Source: Candidatus Baltobacteraceae bacterium
GTDB taxonomy: Bacteria > Vulcanimicrobiota > Vulcanimicrobiia > Vulcanimicrobiales > Vulcanimicrobiaceae
Assembly: GCA_036488875.1 (NCBI GenBank)
Contig: DASXGW010000008.1
Location: forward strand, 62,001-126,000
Direction of reading: 5' to 3'
DNA: 64,000 bases
Shown here: one piece after another, positions 1-9,276 of the stretch
Position numbering within the stretch: position 1 is the stretch's first letter
Layout: each line of letters starts with the position of its first letter
Made by a program: the position numbers and the translations under genes
Notes under the pieces: generated by a model
Database searches by the model: none
Seen by the model: only the letters and a program-made list of their open reading frames with translations
What the model was told of the DNA's origin: nothing

Positions 1-53
1 TGCAAAAAGCGGCCGCTTTAAAAAGAATTCGATCACCGAGCCATCACCTCGGT
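1..53. other. AT-rich palindromic window edge with NotI and EcoRI sites
   Basis: The first 34 bases contain a perfect 14-base palindrome centred on GCGGCCGC (about positions 7-20), flanked by A and T runs, then GAATTC at 25-30. A second small hairpin follows: ACCGAG at 35-40 pairs with CTCGGT at 48-53. The two restriction sites side by side look like a cloning or adapter linker left at a contig end. Alternatively, on the minus strand, the palindrome followed by a T run could be the intrinsic terminator of the lipoprotein gene that ends at 102. The sequence does not decide between these. Confidence 0.4.
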
Positions 54-101
54 AGCCATTTCGTGAGGATACCTTGTTCCCGTGTCCGCCCCCTCTGCTC
101 G

Positions 102-1757
102 TCAGCGTAAAGTCCAGGCGAAGGCGTTCCACGTCGGCAAGAACGCGTTGGGCGCAAAACCGCGCAGCTGCGACCGGTACGCATAGAGGTACCTGGCATT
201 GAAAAGGTACACGATCGGCACGTCGCTCGCCGCGATTCGCGCGATCTGCCCGTAGAGACGCTTACGTTCCGCTCGGTCGGTCGCCGCCAGCGCCTGCTGC
301 TCGAGCGCGTCGACCCGCGCGTTGCACCAACGCATGTAGTTTGACGGCCCGTTGCAAGCCAGCACCGCCGAATCGTCGGGATCCGCGCCCATGGTCCAGG
401 GGACATAGGCCATGTCGAAGCCGCCGCTTGCCAGCACTCCGGTACGAGGCAGGAAGAGTTGTGCGTTGCTCACGGATTTGACGTTCACGCCGACGCCGCG
501 ATCGTGCAGCTCTGCTTGCACCGCCGTCGCGACGCGCACGCCCGTCATGGATTCGGGAAACTGCACGTAGACCAACGCAAGCGCGGCGCCGTCTTTGTGC
601 CGCATCCCGTCGGCACCGCGACGCCAGCCGGCGAGATCGAACAGCGCGTCGGCGGCGCGCGGATCGTACGCGGGTTCTTTGACGGCCGGGTCGTACGCCC
701 ATGAAAACTGCGGCGTGATTTGATCGGTTACCGGATAGACGCCCAGCGTGATTTTCTTGGAGATCGCCTCGCGATCGATCGACATCGCGATCGCGCGCCG
801 AACGCGCACGTCGTCGAGCGGAGGGTGCGCCGTATTGAGCGCCAATCCGGCGACCACCGACGTCGGCACGCTGACGAAGTTCAACCCCGCTTTTCCGCGC
901 AACACCGCCAGCTGCACCGGCGCAATCAAGTTCCAATCGAGCTCGCCGGATCGTAAAAGCAGCAGATTCGTCGACGGCTCCGGCACGATGCGGACGTCGA
1001 GTCGGTCAACGGCGGGCCGGCCGCGCCAGTACAGCGGGTTGGACGCGTACGCGAGCCCTTCGCCGCGCACCCAGCGGACGAACCGGAACGGCCCGTCGCC
1101 GACGCTCGGCTTTTCGTTAAATTCGCTGCGCGCGAGCGGTCCTTGTGCGGCGAGCACGTGCTTGGGCAAAACGAACTGCGGCGAGAAGCCGTACGAAAAA
1201 TACGTCATCACCGCGGGCGCCCAGGCTTTGCGCAAATGAAAGACTACGGTATACGCGTCCGGCGCGTAAGCGCGGTCGATCAAATCGTATCCCTCGTGCG
1301 AGCGAACCGGGTTTTGCGGATCCAAAATCGCGCGCAAAGTGAACAGCACGTCTTCGCTGGTAACGGGGCGTCCGTCGCCCCATCGCACGCCCCGCCGTAA
1401 CCGGTAGACGATCGTTCGCCCGTCGGCCGTCAGGCCGCCGTTAGCCGTCGTCGGAATTTCGGAGAGCAGCGCCGGAACGGGATGCCCGGCAGCGTCGAGG
1501 TCGATGAATGGCTCGAACGACAGACGGGCAACCTGCTGCTCGACCGAGGCGGCGTCGGGGTGGACGAACAGCGGATTGAGGGTCTGCGGGTCGGCCGCGA
1601 GGGCGAATCGTACGCCTCCGACCGGGGGGCCGCTACCCTGCCCGTGGCTGCAGCCGGCCGCGAGGAGGGCTGCCAGGATTGCAAATCTCCCAACAAGCCC
1701 CCTTGCGCCGAATAAATCGTTGGTGCTATTATTGCCTGACCGAAGATTGTTCGGCAA
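102..1757 (-). CDS. Family 5 extracellular solute-binding lipoprotein (oligopeptide/dipeptide ABC type)
   Basis: This is a periplasmic or outer-leaflet binding protein of the OppA/DppA family, expected to capture peptides or similar solutes for an ABC importer. The mature part carries the family pattern: an early LNPL segment, then the VYRLRRGVRWGDGRPVTSED region and a late SIDREAI stretch. A TTG start at 1755-1757 is preferred because AGGGAGGCG lies just upstream. It gives 551 residues with a hydrophobic segment ending in a lipobox (LLAAGC, Cys about 36). The open frame runs further upstream but would cover the start of the divergent regulator. No permease or ATPase gene is in the window, so the protein is an orphan here. 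Substrate is unknown. Confidence 0.85.
   Translation of the reverse strand: MPNNLRSGNNSTNDLFGARGLVGRFAILAALLAAGCSHGQGSGPPVGGVRFALAADPQTLNPLFVHPDAASVEQQVARLSFEPFIDLDAAGHPVPALLSEIPTTANGGLTADGRTIVYRLRRGVRWGDGRPVTSEDVLFTLRAILDPQNPVRSHEGYDLIDRAYAPDAYTVVFHLRKAWAPAVMTYFSYGFSPQFVLPKHVLAAQGPLARSEFNEKPSVGDGPFRFVRWVRGEGLAYASNPLYWRGRPAVDRLDVRIVPEPSTNLLLLRSGELDWNLIAPVQLAVLRGKAGLNFVSVPTSVVAGLALNTAHPPLDDVRVRRAIAMSIDREAISKKITLGVYPVTDQITPQFSWAYDPAVKEPAYDPRAADALFDLAGWRRGADGMRHKDGAALALVYVQFPESMTGVRVATAVQAELHDRGVGVNVKSVSNAQLFLPRTGVLASGGFDMAYVPWTMGADPDDSAVLACNGPSNYMRWCNARVDALEQQALAATDRAERKRLYGQIARIAASDVPIVYLFNARYLYAYRSQLRGFAPNAFLPTWNAFAWTLR
1727..1757. promoter_or_regulatory. Candidate shared operator/promoter between the divergent lipoprotein and Lrp genes
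   Basis: Only 19 bases separate the two start codons. TTGCCTGA (1732-1739) and TTCGGCAA (1750-1757) form an imperfect inverted repeat (7 of 8 pairs, 10-base spacer), and TATTAT at 1727-1732 resembles a plus-strand -10 box. Lrp/AsnC proteins often bind their own promoter, so this is a candidate autoregulatory site. The assignment is inference from position and symmetry. Confidence 0.35.
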
Positions 1758-1776
1758 ATCCGCCTCCCTAGCGAAT

Positions 1777-2247
1777 ATGGTATTAGCAACCGAAGAACTC
1801 GACGAGCTTGATATCCGGCTCCTTGACGCGTTGCAGCGCAACGCCCGGTCCACCTTTGCCGAGCTCGGTTCGGTCGTCGGGCTCAAGGCCCCGGCCGTCC
1901 ACGACCGCGTCAAACGGCTCGAGCAGCGCGGCTACATCCAGCGCTACTCGGTACAGCTCGACGCGAAGCGTTTGGGGCTCAACCTCACCGCGTTCGTGAG
2001 CTGCTATACCGCGCCGGACTGCAAGTACGACGAGTTCACGCGAGCGTTGGGCGAGATGCCGGAAGTGTGCGAGGTGCACTCGGTCGCGGGCGAAGAGACG
2101 TTCCTCTGTAAGGTCGTCACGCGGTCCACGCAACACCTCGACGATCTGCTCGCGCGGCTCAAAGCGATGCCGGGCATGGCGCGCACGCGGACCACGATCG
2201 TTCTCACCACGCCTTTCGATCGCGGAGGAGTCACCATTCAATCATGA
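1777..2247 (+). CDS. Lrp/AsnC family transcriptional regulator
   Basis: This 156-residue protein has the usual Lrp/AsnC size and layout. An N-terminal winged helix-turn-helix (about residues 8-60, with LDELDIRLLDALQRNAR and a recognition segment around KAPAVHDRVKRLE) is followed by a RAM ligand-binding domain with the typical VCEVHSVAGEETFLCKV strand. ATG 1777 is chosen because the domain begins directly after it; no Shine-Dalgarno site is seen. Its stop overlaps the start of the next gene by four bases (ATGA), so it is translationally coupled to kdd and kamA. It probably senses lysine or a related amino acid and controls this operon, and perhaps the divergent peptide-binding protein. The ligand is inferred from context only. 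Confidence 0.9.
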   Translation: MVLATEELDELDIRLLDALQRNARSTFAELGSVVGLKAPAVHDRVKRLEQRGYIQRYSVQLDAKRLGLNLTAFVSCYTAPDCKYDEFTRALGEMPEVCEVHSVAGEETFLCKVVTRSTQHLDDLLARLKAMPGMARTRTTIVLTTPFDRGGVTIQS

Positions 2248-3308
2248 GCGCCGTTTCGCAACGTAAGGCCCATCCGCTGGGCACGCACCGCGTGCTCGAA
2301 CCGGCGGGCGCCATGCCGCAGAGCGCGTGGAAGATCGACAACACGCCGGAGCCGCACGAAAACGAGATTCTGTGCGACGTCGAGACGCTCAACATCGACT
2401 CCGCGTCATTCAAGCAGATCGCCGATGCGTGCGGCGGCGACGCGGCGCGCATCGCCGAGCACATCGTGGGGATCGTGAACCAGCGCGGCAAACAGCACAA
2501 CCCCGTCACCGGCAGCGGCGGCATGTTTATCGGTTCCGTCGCCCGGATCGGCGATGCGCTGCGCGAAGCGATCGCACTCGAACCGGGCGATCGCATCGCG
2601 TCGCTGGTATCGCTCTCGCTGACGCCGCTGCACATCGAAGAGATCGTGCGCGTCGACGTAGCGACCGGCCGCGTCTGGATCCGCGGTAAGGCGATTCTGT
2701 TCCAGAGCGGCATTTGGGCGAAGCTGCCTTCCGATATCGACGAGAACGTCGCGCTCGCCGTGCTCGACGTCGCCGGCGCGCCCGCGCAAGTCAGGCGCCT
2801 GTGCAAACCGGGGCAAACCGTCGTCGTCATCGGCGCGGGCGGAAAGAGCGGCATGCTCTCGTGCGCCGAAGCCCGTCGTCAAGTCGGCCCGGACGGCCAC
2901 GTGATCGGCGTCGTACCGCATCCGGAATCGGAATCGGCGCAGCTCATTTTGAGCGACCACCTCGTCGACACGCTGGTCAAGGCCGATGCGCGCGACACGC
3001 TCGAGCTGAGCGAGAAGGTCGCCGAGGTCGTGCCGGAGCTCGCCGACGTCACGATCAACTGCGTGAACGTGCCGGCGACCGAGATGGCGTCGATTCTCTG
3101 CACGAAGGACGACGGTATCGTCTACTTCTTTTCGATGTCGACGTCGTTTACGGCCGCCGCGCTCGGTGCCGAAGGCGTCGGACGCGACGTCACGATGATC
3201 ATCGGCAACGGCTACGCCAAGGATCACGCCCAAACGGCGCTGCAGACGCTGCGCGACCACCCGCACCTTCACGATTATTTCAACGCCAAATACGCAAAGA
3301 AACACTAG
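2244..3308 (+). CDS. kdd: L-erythro-3,5-diaminohexanoate dehydrogenase
   Basis: Kdd oxidatively deaminates (3S,5S)-3,5-diaminohexanoate to 5-amino-3-oxohexanoate with NAD, a step of anaerobic lysine breakdown. The 354-residue protein resembles the family throughout: the N-terminal LGTHRVLEP segment, a GGMFIGSV region, and a Rossmann motif VVVIGAGGKSG near residues 192-202, followed by a VNVPATEM segment. It overlaps the lrp gene by four bases and is followed 10 bases later by kamA. The 5,6-aminomutase (KamDE) that would supply its substrate from beta-lysine, and the downstream Kce and Kal enzymes, are absent from this window and must lie elsewhere if the pathway is complete. Confidence 0.88.
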   Translation: MSAVSQRKAHPLGTHRVLEPAGAMPQSAWKIDNTPEPHENEILCDVETLNIDSASFKQIADACGGDAARIAEHIVGIVNQRGKQHNPVTGSGGMFIGSVARIGDALREAIALEPGDRIASLVSLSLTPLHIEEIVRVDVATGRVWIRGKAILFQSGIWAKLPSDIDENVALAVLDVAGAPAQVRRLCKPGQTVVVIGAGGKSGMLSCAEARRQVGPDGHVIGVVPHPESESAQLILSDHLVDTLVKADARDTLELSEKVAEVVPELADVTINCVNVPATEMASILCTKDDGIVYFFSMSTSFTAAALGAEGVGRDVTMIIGNGYAKDHAQTALQTLRDHPHLHDYFNAKYAKKH

Positions 3309-3318
3309 AGGAAGAGCC

Positions 3319-4701
<1,383 letters not shown>

Positions 4702-4749
4702 TGTCATCCTGAGCGTAGCTTCCGCGTGAGCGGAAGCGAGTCGAAGGGC
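4702..4749. repeat. REP-like palindromic intergenic repeat, copy 1
   Basis: The element has conserved ends TCCTGAGCGTA (about 4708-4718) and GAGTCGAAGGGC (4738-4749). These flank a hairpin of 8 base pairs with a GTGA loop (GCTTCCGC at 4718-4725, GCGGAAGC at 4730-4737). It sits immediately after the kamA stop codon and before a terminator. A second copy in opposite orientation with the same ends but a different central palindrome lies at 16464-16500 inside a coding region. The shared ends with variable stems suggest a dispersed REP-like family. Confidence 0.75.
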
Positions 4750-4785
4750 GGGGTCACGCCGAAGGGCGTAGCCCCGTTTTTCTTT
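4749..4785 (+). terminator. Rho-independent terminator after kamA
   Basis: CGGGG (4749-4753) pairs with CCCCG (4772-4776), and inside it ACGCC (4756-4760) pairs with GGCGT (4765-4769) around a GAAG loop. The stem is followed at once by TTTTTCTTT (4777-4785). This is a textbook intrinsic terminator closing the lrp-kdd-kamA operon. The next gene starts only three bases later, at 4788, so it needs a promoter inside this region or read-through. Confidence 0.85.
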
Positions 4786-4787
4786 GT

Positions 4788-5501
4788 ATGATTGCACCGA
4801 TCGCATGGCAAGGCATCGAACTCGGCGCGCCGGTCGCGGCGTTGCGCGAGCGGCTCGGAGACCCGTCGCGCGTGTTGACCGCCGACGACCATCCCGAGTT
4901 CCAAGTGCGCCGCTATTGGATCGCCGGCGCCGACAGCACGTTCGTTCTCGTGATTTCCCGCCGGGGGTATATCGAGGCCGTACACGTCTTTACGACGGCG
5001 CCGCCGGTACAAGCCCTGGCCGGGGCCGCTCCGGATCCGTCGGGCGTTCGTCTGGGCGACACCCTCGACGACGTCAAAACCAAACATTCCGACTTTACGA
5101 GCGACACCGCAGACGACGGCGCGGTCCGGCTATCGGGGCGAGCTTCGCAGGCTCCGGGCGTCGTCGTTACCTATGAGTTTGCCGGCGGCAAGGTGCGCAG
5201 TTTTCAATGGACGATACCGGTGACCGCGACCGGCGCGGCAGCAGTTCCGGCCGAGCCGTCAGGCGATTCGGCGACGACGGCGATTCTCGACGTACAAGGC
5301 AACGAGTTTACCGGCGTCCGCTGGGAGTACATGTACGTCGCTTTTCATCCGTGCGACGAGCATACGTCGTGGAAGCCGCAGCAGCAAGCGCTACTCCACG
5401 CGAACGGGCGCAGCTACGACCGGCTTCACGTCGTCTGCCCGACGACCAAAGCCGAGCGCGACTTCTACTTCGACATCACGTCGTATTTCGGAAAGACGTA
5501 A
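4788..5501 (+). CDS. Conserved hypothetical protein with two GxxLGxPxxxVR-type repeats
   Basis: I do not recognise a characterised family. The 237-residue product has two similar stretches, GIELGAPVAALRERLGDP near residue 10 and GVRLGDTLDDVKTKHS near residue 85. Each is followed by beta-strand-rich sequence, which suggests two copies of a small alpha/beta repeat like those of SmpA/BamE-type modules. There is no clear signal peptide or membrane segment. The C-terminal part contains two cysteines (FHPCDEH and VVCPTT). It begins directly after the kamA terminator and ends 11 bases before an AraC-type regulator gene, so the two may be co-transcribed. Function is unknown. Confidence 0.7.
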   Translation: MIAPIAWQGIELGAPVAALRERLGDPSRVLTADDHPEFQVRRYWIAGADSTFVLVISRRGYIEAVHVFTTAPPVQALAGAAPDPSGVRLGDTLDDVKTKHSDFTSDTADDGAVRLSGRASQAPGVVVTYEFAGGKVRSFQWTIPVTATGAAAVPAEPSGDSATTAILDVQGNEFTGVRWEYMYVAFHPCDEHTSWKPQQQALLHANGRSYDRLHVVCPTTKAERDFYFDITSYFGKT

Positions 5502-5512
5502 GCGGCCGCCAA

Positions 5513-6196
5513 ATGGGCACGTTCCACGGTACTTGGTTGAGGACGGTCGAAACCGACGATTTTCTTTTTACCTGGACGCGTTTCGAATCCGCTGGAACCC
5601 TTTCGCCGCACGCTCACGATCGTCCGTATGCGTCCGTGGTCGTGCACGGATCTTATACCGAACTGCACGATCTCTCGCCGCGGTGGTGCACGCCGGGAAC
5701 CGCGATCGTACACGAAGCGGGAGAAGTCCACGCCGATCATTTCCACGACCCCTGCATCGTGCTCAACGCGGAATCGCGACGTGGCGACGTAGCCGGCGAC
5801 GTCATAGCAGCCGGCTTACTGCAATTCGCGCCGGTCTTTTCGATCGTCGCGAGCAAGGATCGCAACGGTCTCGACGATTTGCCCGTCTGGCTTCGAGAGA
5901 CGTGCGCGTTTCTAACCGGCGAAAGCCGAGCGACGCCGGGGCGAGCGGCGGCACTTGCCGGAAAGCACCCCGCCGATTTCAGCCGGGCGTTTCGCAAGTA
6001 CGTCGGTCTGACCCCGGGTGAGTTCCAGCGTGGCGCTCGCATTCGGCGTGCCGTCGAGCTAATGATGACGTCGCCTACCAAGCTCGCGCAGGTCGCTCAA
6101 GAATGCGGCTTTAGCGATCAGAGCCACTTCACGCATGCGTTCGTGCGTGAAGCCGGGATGCCGCCGCGAAGCTTCGCCGCCGCCTTCGCCCGCTAA
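5513..6196 (+). CDS. AraC family transcriptional regulator
   Basis: This 227-residue protein has a short cupin-like N-terminal domain (residues 1-110, with PHAHDRPYASVVVHGSYTE and EAGEVHADHFH) and a C-terminal AraC/XylS double helix-turn-helix. The family signature is VAQECGFSDQSHFTHAFVREAGMPPRSF near the end. ATG 5513 is chosen because the cupin strand pattern begins right after it; the open frame continues upstream but would overlap the preceding gene by 300 bases. The effector is unknown. The downstream protease gene starts 43 bases after its stop, so it may be a target or an operon member. Confidence 0.85.
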   Translation: MGTFHGTWLRTVETDDFLFTWTRFESAGTLSPHAHDRPYASVVVHGSYTELHDLSPRWCTPGTAIVHEAGEVHADHFHDPCIVLNAESRRGDVAGDVIAAGLLQFAPVFSIVASKDRNGLDDLPVWLRETCAFLTGESRATPGRAAALAGKHPADFSRAFRKYVGLTPGEFQRGARIRRAVELMMTSPTKLAQVAQECGFSDQSHFTHAFVREAGMPPRSFAAAFAR

Positions 6197-6239
6197 AATT
6201 TCACAAGACGAGATAGGGACGTCTCGGGATGATTGAATC

Positions 6240-8105
6240 GTGCTGACGCAACCGTGCGATCCCGTGGCCATTTATCAGCAAGCGTTCGTGGCCGCCGGCG
6301 GAGCCCGCTGGCATGCCATCCGGCAAATCGCGGCAGACGGTTCGGTCTCCCAAGACGCCCAGACCGGCAGCATTCACGTCGTCGTCGATACGAAAACCGG
6401 ACGAAGCGTGCGCATGGACGACGTTGGCGGCCGCACGACCGTTTACGTCAACGACGGGAAGGTCGTGTGGTACCGCGATTTTTCGGGCGGCGTTCACCCG
6501 CTCGACTCGCGCAACGCAGAAATGGCAGCCGTCACCGCCGCCTACATCGCGCGTCAGGCATATTTCGATCCTGCCCCCGGCGCGACGATGCGCTGTCTTG
6601 GCCGCACCATCGTTGGCGGCGCTAGCGCCGACGTTATCGCCGTGACGCCTAAGGGCGGCCTGGAGTTCCAGCAGGACGTCGACTCGGTGTCACACCTCAT
6701 CGTACGGACGATACGGCAGACTCCGACCGATACGCTCTACACAGATTGGTCCGATTTTCGCACGGTCTCCGGGGTCGCGCTACCATTTTCGATCGCCGAA
6801 CGATCGGCTTCCGGCGACGCGGAGACGCAACGAATCCGGCGATACGCGCTATCGCCCACGCTCGACGCGAAGTTCGCGCGTCCGGCGGCGTTGCCCAACG
6901 CCGGATTCGCCGGTGAGGCTCGTCAAACGACGATTCCGCTCCGCGTCGAACGCGGCGATGCCGTAATCGAAGCGTTCGTCAACGGACGAGGTCCGCTGCC
7001 GTTTCTGCTCGACACGGGCGGTCACTTCATTCTCACTCTCCAAACCGCGCGGAAGCTGGGATTAACCCTTTCGGGAGCGGGCGCGTCGGGCGGCGGCGGT
7101 TCCGGTCGCGCGCAGACGTCGTACGCATTGGTCGACGATTTGCAGATTGGAACGGCGTACCTGAGGCGTCAACCGGTCGTCGTCATCGACTACGACAACG
7201 ACTTCTCCGATCGCGGAAAGCGCGTTCCCCTTGCCGGCATCCTGGGACTCGAGGTATTCGAGCGATTTGCCACGACGCTGGATTACGGTTCGCGGTCGCT
7301 CACGCTGACGGATTTCTCCGCGTTTGCGCCGCCGGCGGGCGCGGCGTGCCTGCCGATCTCGTTTCAAGAAGACATGCCGCTCGGCAATGCGGCCGTCGAC
7401 GGGGTCGAGGGTTTGTTCGGCATCGATACCGGCAACTCGGGAACGCCGATTCTGTTTGGACCGTTTTTGCAGCGGACCGGGCTCTTACGATTCTATGGAG
7501 CCGGAAAGGCTACCGTTGGTCATGGGACCGGTGGTGCGGTGAGCATGCTGTCCCAAACGCTGCGCAAAATGAGCTTCGACAGTCTTACCTTCTCCAAACT
7601 GCCCGTAACGTTCGTCGTCGGACAGCGAGGCGGCTCGTTCTCTTCCACGACGGAGGCCGGGAACATTGGATACTTCGTTCTCTCCCACTTCGTTCCGACG
7701 TTCGACTACGGGCGAGGAGTGCTCTACCTGCAGCGCGCCTCTCACGTCCCGCTCCCGGTCTATAATCGAGCCGGTTTGACTCTCGAAAAGAGCGCGCACG
7801 ACGTCATCGCCGTGGACGGCGTTACGCCCAATGGTCCGGCGGCGCAAGCCGGTATGCGGCCGGGGGACGAAATCCTCGCGATCGACGGCGTTGCGGCATC
7901 GGATTTGGGCGTCGGCGATATCTATGCGATCGTGCGGGGTGGCGCCGGGACGGTGCTGCGGCTAACCGTTCGCCGAAAGAACGTTACGTGGAAAACCAGC
8001 GTAACGTTAAGGATCCTTCATCCGGCACCGACCGTCGGGCGTACGGAAGCACGAACGCCCATCGCGTTTCGCTCGACGTGCGCGACTGCTCCATTTCGAA
8101 TCTAA
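6240..8105 (+). CDS. Two-lobed retropepsin-like aspartic protease with C-terminal PDZ domain
   Basis: The 621-residue protein contains two aspartic-protease motifs, LLDTGGHF near residue 258 and GIDTGNSG near residue 396, so both halves of a pepsin-like active site are present. A PDZ domain follows at about 515-590 (NGPAAQAGMRPGDEILAIDGV). The first 220 residues are beta-rich, as in outer-membrane-lipoprotein-carrier-like domains. GTG 6240 is the first usable start because TGA lies in frame six bases before it. The protein therefore has no signal peptide, which is odd for this family, normally exported. A five-codon reading frame (ATG at 6229 to TGA) overlaps the start and could couple translation. 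Confidence 0.8.
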   Translation: MLTQPCDPVAIYQQAFVAAGGARWHAIRQIAADGSVSQDAQTGSIHVVVDTKTGRSVRMDDVGGRTTVYVNDGKVVWYRDFSGGVHPLDSRNAEMAAVTAAYIARQAYFDPAPGATMRCLGRTIVGGASADVIAVTPKGGLEFQQDVDSVSHLIVRTIRQTPTDTLYTDWSDFRTVSGVALPFSIAERSASGDAETQRIRRYALSPTLDAKFARPAALPNAGFAGEARQTTIPLRVERGDAVIEAFVNGRGPLPFLLDTGGHFILTLQTARKLGLTLSGAGASGGGGSGRAQTSYALVDDLQIGTAYLRRQPVVVIDYDNDFSDRGKRVPLAGILGLEVFERFATTLDYGSRSLTLTDFSAFAPPAGAACLPISFQEDMPLGNAAVDGVEGLFGIDTGNSGTPILFGPFLQRTGLLRFYGAGKATVGHGTGGAVSMLSQTLRKMSFDSLTFSKLPVTFVVGQRGGSFSSTTEAGNIGYFVLSHFVPTFDYGRGVLYLQRASHVPLPVYNRAGLTLEKSAHDVIAVDGVTPNGPAAQAGMRPGDEILAIDGVAASDLGVGDIYAIVRGGAGTVLRLTVRRKNVTWKTSVTLRILHPAPTVGRTEARTPIAFRSTCATAPFRI

Positions 8106-8160
8106 TCGGGAAGCTTTAGCACGGTAGGAAAAACCGCCGGTACGCAAAACGCGCACTCCT

Positions 8161-9276
8161 ATGATTGCGCTACTGGCTGCCGCGGCGTTGAGCGCGGCGC
8201 AGATTCACACGATCGAAACTTCCGTTCGGCAGAGCATGGCCGCCCGCCAAATCCCCTCAGTGGTCGTACGCGTCGACGTCGACGGAACGAACGTTTACTC
8301 TAAGGCGTTCGGGTATCGCGACGTCGCCAATCGCGCTGCAGCCGACGATCGGACCCGCTATCAGTACGGATCGATTACCAAGCAGTTCACTGCCGCCGCG
8401 GTTCTCGCGCTGCAAGACGATGGTAAACTTTCGATCGACGATCGTATCGGTAAGTGGCTGCCGGCATTTGCGAAGTTTCCCGTTACGATTCGGCAGCTGT
8501 TGATTCACACCGGCGCCGTTGCCGATTTCACCGAGCATCCGTGGTATCTAAAGGAATATTTCACGAACCCGTTCGTCAACTACGAGCCGCTGCTGAAGTG
8601 GTCGGCCTCACAGCCGCTGGAATTTGCGCCGGGCAGCAAGGCGCAGTACGACAACGCCGGTTACGTCATTCTCGCGCGTATCGTTGAAAAGGCAAGCGGC
8701 AAAACATTCTTCGACTACCTCAAGGATCGTTTTTTTTCGCCGCTGGGCATGACGAGCGTCGCACCGCAAACGTTCTTTCGCATCGAACCCGACACGGCAA
8801 ACGGGTATATGTTCGCGGCAATTCCTGAACTCCAAACGATCGGCCTAAAATCCAAGAGCGAACTATTTCCCGCCATTGCGTGGAATCTCGAGCAGGCCGA
8901 CGGCGCGGGCTTTCTCGTCGGTGACGCGGCCGATTTGCAGAAGTGGGATGACGCTTTGCTCGGGCATCGGGTTTTCACCGGCGCCGCAGAGAAGCTCTTC
9001 TACACGGCCGGACGGCTCGGCAATGGAAAGCCGGCCTACACCGGTCCCGAAAACCCCGCCCGTCGTCCGGCCGAATACTGCTACGGCGGCGTGGCGAAGT
9101 TCACCGGCGCCGGCTATGAGGCTTACGGCGCCAACGGCGGCACGCCGGGGTTCTTGGCATTTACCGCGACGATTCCGGCCCAGCACATCGCGCTAACGAT
9201 CCTCACCAATCACGGCGCCGATCTCGACAATAGCAAGCTCACAAACCCCGTTCTCGCGGCTCTCGTTACGAAATAA
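8161..9276 (+). CDS. Serine hydrolase of the class C beta-lactamase/PBP4* family
   Basis: A 371-residue serine hydrolase with a short N-terminal hydrophobic signal (MIALLAAAALSAAQ). The catalytic SxxK motif is SITK (Ser71, Lys74) and the second motif is Tyr-Asp-Asn near residue 163. The RQLLIHTGAVADF and EFAPGSKAQYDNAGYVILARIVEKASG stretches are typical of the beta-lactamase-like family (PF00144), which includes esterases, D-aminopeptidases and penicillin-binding proteins. True beta-lactamase activity is not implied. Its 3' end overlaps the convergent P450 gene by 11 bases. No ribosome site is obvious at ATG 8161. Confidence 0.88.
   Translation: MIALLAAAALSAAQIHTIETSVRQSMAARQIPSVVVRVDVDGTNVYSKAFGYRDVANRAAADDRTRYQYGSITKQFTAAAVLALQDDGKLSIDDRIGKWLPAFAKFPVTIRQLLIHTGAVADFTEHPWYLKEYFTNPFVNYEPLLKWSASQPLEFAPGSKAQYDNAGYVILARIVEKASGKTFFDYLKDRFFSPLGMTSVAPQTFFRIEPDTANGYMFAAIPELQTIGLKSKSELFPAIAWNLEQADGAGFLVGDAADLQKWDDALLGHRVFTGAAEKLFYTAGRLGNGKPAYTGPENPARRPAEYCYGGVAKFTGAGYEAYGANGGTPGFLAFTATIPAQHIALTILTNHGADLDNSKLTNPVLAALVTK

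Noticed and set aside
8161-9276. Antibiotic-resistance beta-lactamase
   Set aside because: Only the general SxxK/YxN serine-hydrolase family is supported; many members are esterases or peptidases.
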